From Acidobacteriaceae bacterium (GTDB lineage Bacteria > Acidobacteriota > Terriglobia > Terriglobales > Acidobacteriaceae): 64,000 bases of DNA. Location: NCBI GenBank assembly GCA_003160215.1, contig PLQW01000087.1, forward strand, positions 1 through 64,000, written 5' to 3'. The notes under the pieces are model-generated. The model was not told where the DNA came from. It made no database searches and was given only the letters and a program-made list of their open reading frames with translations. Shown piece after piece: positions 39,604-48,628 of this stretch; position 1 is the first letter of the stretch, and each line of letters begins with the position of its first letter. The translations under genes were made by a program, and so were the position numbers.

Positions 39604-40977
39604 ATGCCCACGAAGCGGAAAAAATTATCCACCCACGAGGAACGGCGAAGATTCGGCCAGTCTCGCCGCGACGAAGTCAGCCGCGTCAGCCAAGGCGACT
39701 GGACTCCCAAGCGCCGCGACTTTGGCGTTGTGGATTGGCTACGGAAAGCGCAGCGCGGACGCCTCTCCAAGCTCTTGCCCATCAAGTTTGCACGCATGGC
39801 GGCTTCGCCCTTCGGGTTTTTTCGCGGGGCCGTGCCGGTGATGGCCGCGGACCTTTCCAAGCTTCCGAACACAGGGATTCACGCGCAGATTTGCGGCGAC
39901 GCGCACGTTCGCAACCTGGGAGCTTATGCTGGCCCGGACGGAGGGCTCATCTTTGACATCAACGACTTCGACGAAGCCATCCGAGGGCCTTGGGAATGGG
40001 ACGTAAAGCGCATGGCTGCGAGCCTAGTCCTGGCTGGACGCGAAGCCAACAACACCGAGAAAGAGTGCAAGGAGGCCGTACTCGCATTCGCACGCAGCTA
40101 TCGTGAGGCCATGCGCGAATTCTGCCAGATGCCGGTGCTTGAGCTAGCACGCTACCAGATTTTCCGCCACCTGAATATCTCGCCGGTACTCTCCGTGCTG
40201 CGTAAGGCTGAACGGTCAACGCCCAAGCACAATCTCGATCGGTTGACCGTGCGACACGACGGTAAGTATCGCTTCCGCGAGCAGAAACCCTTGCAGTTTC
40301 ACCTGCCGCGCCGGACGGCAGCGGAGATCGTTGCAGGGTTGCGCGACTATGTCGAGACGCTCTTGCCCGAGAGACAACACTGGTTCGCGCAGTACCATGT
40401 TGAGGACGTCGCTTTTCGGGTAGTCGGAACCGGCAGCGTCGGCGTACGCGATTACATTGTCCTTATGTTCGGTCGCACCAGCAACGATCCGCTTTTCATC
40501 CAGATCAAAGAAGAAGACGCCTCTGCGTATGCGCCCTACTGTCCCCAGAGCCGCGTTCTCATGAACCAAGGGCAGCGCACGGCTCTGGGGCAGCGCGCCA
40601 TGCAGGTGCAATCTGACATTTTCCTGGGATGGACGGCCATCGCCGGCCGCGATTTCCTGGTTCGCCAGTTGCGCGACTACAAGGCCGGCATTGAGAACGA
40701 GGATCTTGAAGGCAACGGACTGGTGCAGTACGGGCGGGTTTGTGGCGAACTGCTTTCCAAGGGACACGCTCGCTCGGGCGACTCATGCGCAATCTCGGGA
40801 TATCTCGGCAACAGCGACAAGTTCGATAAGGCCATGGTTGACTTCGGCGTCGCCTACGCCGACCAGAGCACAAAGGACTTCGACGAGTTCACGCGGGCCA
40901 TTCGCGTCGGCAAAGTTCCCGCAGCCCCTGCGGCGTCTCCCGCAGCCAAACAAAATCACCGAAGAACAAAAACCTAG
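39604..40977 (+). CDS. DUF2252 family protein
   Basis: MAASPFGFFRGAVPVMAADL, GDAHVRNLGAYAGPDGGLIFDINDFDEAIRGPWEWDVKRMAASLVLAGR. Confidence 0.88.
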   Translation: MPTKRKKLSTHEERRRFGQSRRDEVSRVSQGDWTPKRRDFGVVDWLRKAQRGRLSKLLPIKFARMAASPFGFFRGAVPVMAADLSKLPNTGIHAQICGDAHVRNLGAYAGPDGGLIFDINDFDEAIRGPWEWDVKRMAASLVLAGREANNTEKECKEAVLAFARSYREAMREFCQMPVLELARYQIFRHLNISPVLSVLRKAERSTPKHNLDRLTVRHDGKYRFREQKPLQFHLPRRTAAEIVAGLRDYVETLLPERQHWFAQYHVEDVAFRVVGTGSVGVRDYIVLMFGRTSNDPLFIQIKEEDASAYAPYCPQSRVLMNQGQRTALGQRAMQVQSDIFLGWTAIAGRDFLVRQLRDYKAGIENEDLEGNGLVQYGRVCGELLSKGHARSGDSCAISGYLGNSDKFDKAMVDFGVAYADQSTKDFDEFTRAIRVGKVPAAPAASPAAKQNHRRTKT

Positions 40978-41010
40978 GTTCGCGACAGCAGGACCTCCTT
41001 GGCTGCGCGC

Positions 41011-42462
41011 TTAGTGGGGCGCATTGCCAAAGTCGGCCACGCCCACTCGAACCACGGTATGAGGACGGAACGATGTCGGCGGTGGCTCGGTCTTGTCCTT
41101 CGGCGCAGTGGGCGGCGGAATCTCCGCCCACGCGCCATACACCTTGTTGTTCAGGGCCGCAATTCCAATGTAGTCTCCGAGAAATTCCTGCCGGCGCGTG
41201 ACGAATGCATCATGCGTCCACGCATAATTCGTGAATGTGCGGCCGCCATCCACAGAACGCGCGAGAGTCACCGTGGTCTTCCGATTGCTTGGATCGAGGC
41301 GCCGGTCGTAGAAGATGACGTTTGCCGTACCAGTCGCGGGATCGACCGCCAGCCATTGGAAGAACTGATCGGTGCCGTCGTGAGCAGGATTCGAGTTCAC
41401 GCGCACCGGATCGCTCCAGGACTTGCTTCCATCGTCGGAAGTGGCGCAGAACACGCCGATGTCACCGTCGCGATAATCGCTCCAGGTGACATAGAGGAGT
41501 CCCTTGCGGCTATGACGCGGGTCAATCGCAATCTCCGGAAAGCCGTTTGCCCGGTCGAGTTCCGCTACCGCAAAGTACAGCGGAGCCGTTTTGAGTATGG
41601 CGCGGCTCTTGGAGAAGGTCTTGCCGCCATCATGCGAGGACGCGAGCACGATGGAATCGCCATCAGCCCAAACCACCTGCAGGGTACCGTCCGCCGCGAC
41701 GGCCCCGGTGAAACCTTCGACCGCGCCATTGTCGTCACGCGGCAGGCCATGATGAGTGCTGATCTCAATCGGAGCCGACCAAGTCAGACCGCCATCGGTT
41801 GAGCGCGAAAAAAGAATGACGGACTCGTCGATGCGGAACTCGGTCCAGCCCACGTAGAGGTTGCCAGCGTACTTGCTGTCGGTATTGTCAGCGACGATGT
41901 ACGGCTTGTCCTCGAAGGGAATGCCCGGCTTCGTCGGTTGCGTTAAGACGGCGTGGGTTTGGGCGTCCCAGGTAGCGCCGCCATCCGCCGAGCGGCGCAC
42001 AAAGATGCCGTTGCGCGTGGCGCCACGCGCCCAATAGTTCTCGGTGCCGAGTTGGTCGAACGCGATGTAGCACAGGATTGCGGCTCCGTGCTTGTCGTAG
42101 GTAACGGAGACGTCGCCTGACACACGATAATCAGAGGGAGCCGTACCAGTCGCGACTTGCCACGAACTACCGCCATCTCGCGAGAAGGCCACCGTCGCCG
42201 GAACCTGATAGGCGGCTACAACCCGCAAAGGATTAACGGGATTCACGGCAATGGAAGGCTCATTATGAAAACCCGCCTCGGGTGTCAGGGTCACCACTTG
42301 TCCCGGAGCGGGAGCGAGTTTCATCGGCACTGGGCTGGCCGAAGGCGCCGTTGGCTCTTGTGCCTTGGCGCTAACAGCAAAGAAAATTACGGCTGCAACA
42401 TACAGAACGATACGCAGACGATATTCGGTTCTCATCGGGACTCGATCTTTTGCTTGCGGCAT
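41011..42462 (-). CDS. Exported BNR/sialidase-fold repeat protein
   Basis: Signal peptide; repeated S.DGG.TW Asp-box motifs (SRDGGSSWQ, SADGGATWD, STDGGLTWS, SHDGGKTFS, SVDGGRTF). Confidence 0.85.
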   Translation of the reverse strand: MPQAKDRVPMRTEYRLRIVLYVAAVIFFAVSAKAQEPTAPSASPVPMKLAPAPGQVVTLTPEAGFHNEPSIAVNPVNPLRVVAAYQVPATVAFSRDGGSSWQVATGTAPSDYRVSGDVSVTYDKHGAAILCYIAFDQLGTENYWARGATRNGIFVRRSADGGATWDAQTHAVLTQPTKPGIPFEDKPYIVADNTDSKYAGNLYVGWTEFRIDESVILFSRSTDGGLTWSAPIEISTHHGLPRDDNGAVEGFTGAVAADGTLQVVWADGDSIVLASSHDGGKTFSKSRAILKTAPLYFAVAELDRANGFPEIAIDPRHSRKGLLYVTWSDYRDGDIGVFCATSDDGSKSWSDPVRVNSNPAHDGTDQFFQWLAVDPATGTANVIFYDRRLDPSNRKTTVTLARSVDGGRTFTNYAWTHDAFVTRRQEFLGDYIGIAALNNKVYGAWAEIPPPTAPKDKTEPPPTSFRPHTVVRVGVADFGNAPH

Positions 42463-42605
42463 TGCTTGCAGGCTGAGTCCCGATTACACACCGAATGCCG
42501 TTGGATTTCAAAAAGAAGGGGAACAGGTCTTGTATCTCGGCGACCAGAACTCAACTTTCGGGCTCGAGCTTCGATGGCCTGAACAGGCCTAGGATAGCGA
42601 GGCAC

Positions 42606-43763
42606 TCAACTTGCCAGCAGTTCCAATTGCTTGCTTGCCAGTCGTTTTGCGATGTCGGTCAAAGCGTCCGCCGGGAGCGTGCCTTGCCGCGAGATCGTAA
42701 TTGGGAGCCGCTTGGAGAATCCGGGCATAGGCTCCGTGCTGGGTGGAACAACCCCAACCACACCGCAGCGCAGCCCCGATCGAATGTCGTCCAGTGACAT
42801 TGGAGTGGCCGATCCTCCCTTAGTTACAACCACCGCTGTTATCGCGATATCGCCAGCGGCCCACGAACGAATCATGGAGAGCGTCTCATTCGCCAGAACG
42901 ACAGATTCGGGATTACATTCCAGTACCACGACAACCGTGGACGAGTTGCGAACAGCCACGCGGCTGACCGTGCTGGGATGAGGCTGGAGATCGATCACGA
43001 TGAAATCCGCGATTTGCAAAAGGCCCGCGACAAATGCTTCGGCCTGGGCATGGTTCAAATACTGGAACTCACCGGCAGCTTGCGGGCCGTGGAGCAACAT
43101 CAGGTTGTGCAAGCTGGTGACCAGCAGCTTCTTCAACACCGCTGCGGTAATGGCCCGAGGTGGCAATGTTCCGATCGCGCTGAGATTCGTCGGCGGCGGT
43201 TCTGCGAGGTAGAGAGAGAAGTTCCCACGAGGCCAGCACCATTCTGTGGCGATGGTTGGGTGATCGAGCGCCGCCAGCGCTGCGGCAATGTTCAACGCCA
43301 CGGTGGTGGTGCCAACTCCTCCTTTTGCCCCGACAAATGTCAACAGCCTTCCATCCTTGGCTGTAACTGAAGGGCGGCCAGTGTTATGCCTCTGCATCGC
43401 GAACCGCAGAATCCTCGGCAGCGATACTGGGTTCCACGCCGCACTGGTGACGTAATCCTGCGCCCCCTCGCTGAGCACCCGCATGCCTGTGCTCGGATTT
43501 TCATCCTCTCCAAGCACTACGATAGGCGTCTCCGGGCATTCATTCCGGACGGCGACTAAGGTGCCTATGCCGGCGCTGTCGGGCAGCGACAGGTCAAGCA
43601 CCACTGCATCGAAAGACGAGCTGCGCATTTGGTTTAAACCCGACGTGAGGTCTTCCGATCGCTGCAGATCGAAGGAGCCCGGGTTGGATAGGCTGCTTTC
43701 GATCTGACTAACAACCGACTGCGAATTTTCAATCAGCAGAATTCGCCTCGCAAAATCATCCAT
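42606..43763 (-). CDS. Second CpaE-like protein: receiver domain + ParA/MinD-like ATPase
   Basis: RRILLIENSQSVVSQIE...AVVLDLSLPDSAG receiver; FVGAKGGVGTTTVALNIAAALAAL; start MDDFARR at 43763. Confidence 0.87.
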   Translation of the reverse strand: MDDFARRILLIENSQSVVSQIESSLSNPGSFDLQRSEDLTSGLNQMRSSSFDAVVLDLSLPDSAGIGTLVAVRNECPETPIVVLGEDENPSTGMRVLSEGAQDYVTSAAWNPVSLPRILRFAMQRHNTGRPSVTAKDGRLLTFVGAKGGVGTTTVALNIAAALAALDHPTIATEWCWPRGNFSLYLAEPPPTNLSAIGTLPPRAITAAVLKKLLVTSLHNLMLLHGPQAAGEFQYLNHAQAEAFVAGLLQIADFIVIDLQPHPSTVSRVAVRNSSTVVVVLECNPESVVLANETLSMIRSWAAGDIAITAVVVTKGGSATPMSLDDIRSGLRCGVVGVVPPSTEPMPGFSKRLPITISRQGTLPADALTDIAKRLASKQLELLAS

Positions 43764-43882
43764 AGCAACTCGATTCCTACGGCCGTTCTGGTCATTAACA
43801 TCGGCGGATCTTGGAAAGTATGTAACAGGGGCCCTAAAAAACACCTCTAAACCGCAGCGCAGGTTGTGCCGATAACCCCTAT

Positions 43883-44377
43883 GTGCAGACCAGCAACGAC
43901 GACGTAAGGACCCGGCAGCGCAGGGGTGCGTCGACAGGGGGGACCTCCCTGTTGGAATTCGCCCTGGTCGCACCCATGGTTTTTATCCTGCTATTTGCCG
44001 TCTTCGACTTCGCGCGTTTGTTTTACGTTGAAATGAACCTTCAGAATGCGGTGCGGGAGGCGGGACGTTTTGGTGTCACAGGCAGCCACCTTTCCGACCC
44101 AAACCATCCCGGCCAGAACCTCTCGCGCGTGAATTCGATTATTCAAGTTGCGCAGCGAGCGGCAATAGGCCTGGATGTCTCCAACATCCAAATCTCCAGC
44201 GCCGGGGGGGGAACAGGCAGCGCGGGCGGCCCGGGAGACACCCTGATAATCTCCCTGACCACCAATCTGAAACTCATGACACCCATCGTTGCCCAGTACT
44301 TCAAGAACGGCACCTATACATTTACGGTCGCCGTCAGCTTCAAGAACGAGCCTTTCCCGCCGGGCAATACCAGTTAG
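43883..44377 (+). CDS. tadE: TadE-like pseudopilin
   Basis: GGTSLLEFALVAPMVFILLFAVFDFARLFYVEMNLQNAVREAGRFGVTG. Confidence 0.88.
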   Translation: MQTSNDDVRTRQRRGASTGGTSLLEFALVAPMVFILLFAVFDFARLFYVEMNLQNAVREAGRFGVTGSHLSDPNHPGQNLSRVNSIIQVAQRAAIGLDVSNIQISSAGGGTGSAGGPGDTLIISLTTNLKLMTPIVAQYFKNGTYTFTVAVSFKNEPFPPGNTS

Positions 44378-44392
44378 CGGAGGCGAACCAAG

Positions 44393-44926
44393 ATGGCAGT
44401 ATCAGGCCACGATAAGGTGGTGCGCAGCACGAAAAGGGCGAACGAGTCTGGCCAGGCGCTGGTGGAATTTGCCTTATCGGCAACCATGATGCTCATCCTG
44501 GTATTTGGGCTGGTTGATTTCAGCCGCGCCATTTTCATCGCGCAAGTAATCGCAAACCTGACCGGAGAAGGATCGAGCATGGCCTCTCGTGGAACCACTC
44601 TATCCGATACGGCCGCAGCCGTGATTGCAGCATCGGCCCCTCTTAACCTGAGTGTCAGCGGGCAAGTAATCGTTTCGTCAGTTTTCAACAATAACAATAA
44701 GATTCAGCTTACCGGACAAGTATCACAGGGTGGAATCGGCGCGACCAGCCAGATAGGGAGTTCGATTGGAGGCACCGCCAGTCTTCCATCCATAGTCATT
44801 CCCCAACTCAACCAGACGGTTTATGTGACGGAGGTGTTCTACGCGTACAAGCCGATCACGCCGATCGGCAACCTGTTGACCGGAACTGTATTGCCATCGC
44901 GGTTGTACGACGTGGCGTACTACTGA
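44393..44926 (+). CDS. TadE/TadF-like pseudopilin
   Basis: ANESGQALVEFALSATMMLILVFGLVDFSRAIFIAQVIANLTGEG. Confidence 0.83.
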   Translation: MAVSGHDKVVRSTKRANESGQALVEFALSATMMLILVFGLVDFSRAIFIAQVIANLTGEGSSMASRGTTLSDTAAAVIAASAPLNLSVSGQVIVSSVFNNNNKIQLTGQVSQGGIGATSQIGSSIGGTASLPSIVIPQLNQTVYVTEVFYAYKPITPIGNLLTGTVLPSRLYDVAYY

Positions 44927-44941
44927 TAAGGAGCCGAGAAA

Positions 44942-46213
44942 GTGAAACTCTTCCGTCGCAGCCGGAGCCGAGAGAACGAGCGCGGGCAGATCGTTATTCT
45001 GGTAGCCGTATCCTTGACTCTTATGCTGCTGTTCCTGGCTTTGGCCATTGATGTGGGATTCGCGTATGTTACCAAGGCGAAACTGTCCAAGGCTGTTGAC
45101 GCTGCCTGCCTGACAGCCATGAAGAACCTTGCCCAAGGACAAACAACCGCCAGAAATCTAGCGGTGAATTCGTTCAATGGGAACTACAACGTGTCCGGTC
45201 TCGACTCGAATCCTCCGTCGATCAACGTAACTTTTTCTACGGATGCCTACGGCCAAACGCTGGTCAATGTCACAGCTACAGCCACCATCAGAACGTTCTT
45301 CATGCGGATGTTGCCGAATCGGCAGACCTTTTCCGTCAGTGACGGCGCCCAGGCAACACGCGGCAAGCTGATAATGTCATTGGTATTAGATCGCTCGGGT
45401 TCCATGACCAGCAATGGCGGATCGACGGCGCTTCCTCCCGCGGTCATTACCTTCATAAACTACTTCGACAATAACAACGACGAGGTGGCAATGATCAGCT
45501 TCGCCTCCAATGCGACCGTAGATGTGCCGATCGGCTATAACTTCATTACTCCGATTACAAATGCAGTCACGGCCATGAAAACTAAGTTCTCCGGCGGCAC
45601 TTTTGGCCCCGGCGGGCTGTCTGACGCGAAGACCCAGAACGACAGCGTTTCCGTGCAGCCAGGACAAAACGCGGTAAAGGTTGTGGTCTATTTCACGGAC
45701 GGATATGTCAATACCATCCAGGACAAGTTGTCTTGTTCTGGAACGCCTACTCTTTACAATTACGGAGGGTACGATTCCGGCAGCTCAGTCGACGTTTTCG
45801 ATCCTTCCAGCGGAACTTCTCTCGCGACCTACGACGGCGTTTCCAAGTGGACGCCCACGACCACTTGTTTGAAGAATGTGACCAAGTTCACTTCCGCAAT
45901 CAACGGGCAGTTAAAGTCGCTTAATCGTACCAACGTTACCGCGGACGCCAAGTATCGGGCCCTTCAAACCGCGACCGCCATGCGCGCCGAGAATCCCGGC
46001 ATGCTGGTCTACTCCATCGGGTTGGGGTCGAGCGCCGACCAGGCTTTCCTGCAACAGATCGCTAACGATCCTGCCAGTTCGACTTACGATCCGAACCAGC
46101 CGGTGGGGGAGGCGGTATTCGCCTCCAAGTGCCCGTCTACCCAATGCTCCGCTGAACTGCAGCAAGTCTTTCAGACTATCGCCGCGAAGATTCTGCTTCG
46201 TCTCACGCAATAA
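44942..46213 (+). CDS. tadG: TadG-like protein with von Willebrand factor A domain
   Basis: ENERGQIVILVAVSLTLMLLFLALAIDVGFAYVTKAKLSKAVDAACL; MIDAS LVLDRSGSMT. Confidence 0.88.
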   Translation: MKLFRRSRSRENERGQIVILVAVSLTLMLLFLALAIDVGFAYVTKAKLSKAVDAACLTAMKNLAQGQTTARNLAVNSFNGNYNVSGLDSNPPSINVTFSTDAYGQTLVNVTATATIRTFFMRMLPNRQTFSVSDGAQATRGKLIMSLVLDRSGSMTSNGGSTALPPAVITFINYFDNNNDEVAMISFASNATVDVPIGYNFITPITNAVTAMKTKFSGGTFGPGGLSDAKTQNDSVSVQPGQNAVKVVVYFTDGYVNTIQDKLSCSGTPTLYNYGGYDSGSSVDVFDPSSGTSLATYDGVSKWTPTTTCLKNVTKFTSAINGQLKSLNRTNVTADAKYRALQTATAMRAENPGMLVYSIGLGSSADQAFLQQIANDPASSTYDPNQPVGEAVFASKCPSTQCSAELQQVFQTIAAKILLRLTQ

Positions 46214-46579
46214 GGCAGCGTTTCGCGCTCAGGATGCCTGTCCGAAGATGGGTGTTCGCGACCACCGTTAGCAGCGCATCCGAGATTTGCGGAAGACCAA
46301 CGAACTGGCGGCTCTTGAGGAGCGCCACCCAGGCAAGGCGAAGAAGTCGGGGGAAGCTGCCGCAACCCGGCGGCCGGTCTCCGGGCCAGGTGACGGCCCT
46401 CTCGAAATCGATCGGGGGGTAGATCATCGGCGCTTGCGCCAGCGCCTTGATCTTGGTCGCGATGCCCTCTTCCGCCTTTCTCAGGTGGGGCAGGAAGATT
46501 AGCTAGTAGAAGCCTCAGGGCGCTTGCACCGTGGAGCGAAGGAAGCTCGTAAACCAACCCATCTCAAATACTTGAGTGC

Positions 46580-46637
46580 TGGTGCCGGGAGGGGGAATCG
46601 AACCCCCAAGGGCCGAAGCCCGGCGGATTTTGAGTCC
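46580..46637 (-). other. Truncated tRNA-Leu(CAA), 3' part only (att-like remnant)
   Basis: Minus strand GGACTCAAAATCCGCCGGGCTTCGGCCCTTGGGGGTTCGATTCCCCCTCCCGGCACCA: anticodon loop, long variable arm, T arm, 3' acceptor + CCA; no 5' GCCGGGA acceptor or D-arm upstream. Confidence 0.8.
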
Positions 46638-47309
46638 AACCCATTCGTTCTCCAAACACTGCAATTTCTTTACTTTACAAACACTTGCGGCTATGTCTGC
46701 GTGCTGACCTATACGGTCCTGTTCAGTCATGTGAAGAGCCAATGGTCAGAGTTTGGGCAGAGAGGACGCGCCTGGAAGCTTGCGTTTACAGCGGCTACAC
46801 AGTTGGGCAGGACAACTGCATGACACGCAGTCGTGCTCATTAGCGATACTCTGGAATAATCTCAAGGACAACAAAACCATGTTGTCGGCAGTTCACGGAC
46901 ATAAAGCGGACAGAGGGTTTGCGAAGTCGTCAGAAGATTTGGTCGAGGATATTGGGCGAAGAAAAACGCGGAGGCAGCATCTGCCTCCCACGCTTTCAAT
47001 ATGGGGGTCGACGGCGAGCCGGCCGCTTCCGCGGTCGAGAGGGTGCGTTTTCATCTCGCAGGTCAGCTTTCCGTCGGCTCGCCGGTGTAGGGCCGCCCGT
47101 CGGCTGAGGCCACGCGTGGAGCTTAACCCTGTAGTGGTGGCTAATTCACCGCTAGGCATTCAACACCCCAGATTAGCAGGTCGGTTACGGTCCAGTCGCC
47201 GCGCCTCAATACATGCGTGTCGTAAAGGTGCCGGATCGTGGGTAGGGCGTTCGACGCTTTGAGTTCCCGACAGGCGCACAGCGGCTCCATCGGACTTTCC
47301 AGCGACGGC

Positions 47310-47480
47310 CAGGGTGACCGGAGCTTGGAGCTAGTCCCGAACGTAAGGTTGAGAAGCGCCATCCTGCAACAGCAGACTAACGAACGCATCCCGAAGGTCG
47401 TGAATACGAAGCTCTGGTACGACTCCAACAATTCTCTTGACAATACGTATAACGTAGCGATACGTTTGTATGGGCTTGCA
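47310..47480 (-). pseudogene. Tyrosine recombinase/phage integrase C-terminal remnant
   Basis: VPELRIHDLRDAFVSLLLQDGASQPYVRD* matches box-II region HDLRHxFASLLLxxGxxxxYVRDQLGH, then in-frame TAG. Confidence 0.6.
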
Positions 47481-47494
47481 TTGGAGCCTTGCGA

Positions 47495-47677
47495 ATGATC
47501 CCCAAGAAACCAGAACCGAAGAAGGCGTGGAAACAGCCGGTCGTCTTCCGTCCTTCGGAGCAGGACAAGGGCATGCTGGACTGGTTATCCGAGCGCCTGT
47601 ACCTGAAACCGGCACAGGTGCTCCGGCAGGGACTCAAGCGGCTGTACGATGCCGAGAAAAGCAGGTCTAAACGTTAA
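47495..47677 (+). CDS. Small basic hypothetical protein
   Basis: MIPKKPEPKKAWKQPVVFRPSEQDKGMLDWLSERLYLKPAQVLRQGLKRLYDAEKSRSKR; RHH-like helical pattern. Confidence 0.5.
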   Translation: MIPKKPEPKKAWKQPVVFRPSEQDKGMLDWLSERLYLKPAQVLRQGLKRLYDAEKSRSKR

Positions 47678-47765
47678 CGCGGGCCGCCTAAGACAAGAAC
47701 GCGCCGTGCCAGTGCGGTCAACACCGACACGACGCTAACCAGGGCACCTGATAAGGAGGCACCCA

Positions 47766-48422
47766 ATGGCTGTACATCACCGTAACACCGCATCATCACG
47801 CACTCAAGAACCACCTCTCACAATTGCTCGTGTCGCTCTGTACGCTCGCGTTTCCACGCTCAACGGGCAAGATCCCGAGATGCAGCTCTCGGAACTCCGG
47901 GAATACGCTTCCCGCCGCGGCTGGACCATCAGCAGCGAGTACGTCGATCATGGCGTGTCGGGCTCAAAAGAATCGCGTCCGGAACTGAACCAGTTGATGG
48001 CCGACGCGCACCGGCGGAAGTTCGATGCCGTCCTGGTCTGGAAGATCGACCGCTTTGGGCGCTCGCTGAAACATCTCGTCAACGCCCTCGCGGATCTCTG
48101 CGCCTACGGGGTCGCCTTTGTCAGCTTCCGAGACAACCTCGACCTCTCGACTCCTTCTGGTCGCCTGATGTTCCAGATAATCGGCGCCATGGCTGAATTC
48201 GAGCGATCGCTCATCCAGGAGCGGGTCAAGGCCGGCTTGCGCAACGCGCGCGCCAAGGGGAAGAAGTTCGGAAGGCCCCGCGCCGATGTTGACTCTGACC
48301 GGGTGGCTGGGCTGCGAAGCGATGGGCTTTCGTGGTCCCAGGTGTGTCGAACGCTAAACGTCAGCAAGGGGACGGCTCAGCGATCGGTTGCGCGGCGAGC
48401 CGAAATACAAACGGGAACCTAA
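47766..48422 (+). CDS. Serine recombinase (resolvase/invertase family)
   Basis: VALYARVSTLNGQDPEMQLSELREYA, WKIDRFGRSLKHLVNALADL, GRLMFQIIGAMAEFERSLIQERVKAGLRNARAKGKKFGRPR, C-terminal HTH. Confidence 0.93.
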   Translation: MAVHHRNTASSRTQEPPLTIARVALYARVSTLNGQDPEMQLSELREYASRRGWTISSEYVDHGVSGSKESRPELNQLMADAHRRKFDAVLVWKIDRFGRSLKHLVNALADLCAYGVAFVSFRDNLDLSTPSGRLMFQIIGAMAEFERSLIQERVKAGLRNARAKGKKFGRPRADVDSDRVAGLRSDGLSWSQVCRTLNVSKGTAQRSVARRAEIQTGT

Positions 48423-48628
48423 CCCGATTAGGGAAGAATTGGCAACAAACCAAGAGCGATCCGCTGGTCATCTCCGGGGATGCGTTCGGCGCTAGATCAC
48501 GGAAAGCCCCGCTATCGCCGACTGACGCTCAACTTTAGAATCGACTGTTATCGAGACACAGTCCGCCGTCGCAAGGCTCATGGCGTACACGTGTCTCCTG
48601 GCTGGTGCTAGTCTCGACGTGGGAACCA

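Noticed and set aside
46203-46557. Minus-strand ORFs downstream of tadG
   Set aside because: One frame (MIYPPIDFERAVTWPGDRPPGCGSFPRLLRL...) looks mildly protein-like, but there is no family match and it may be decayed sequence at the island edge.
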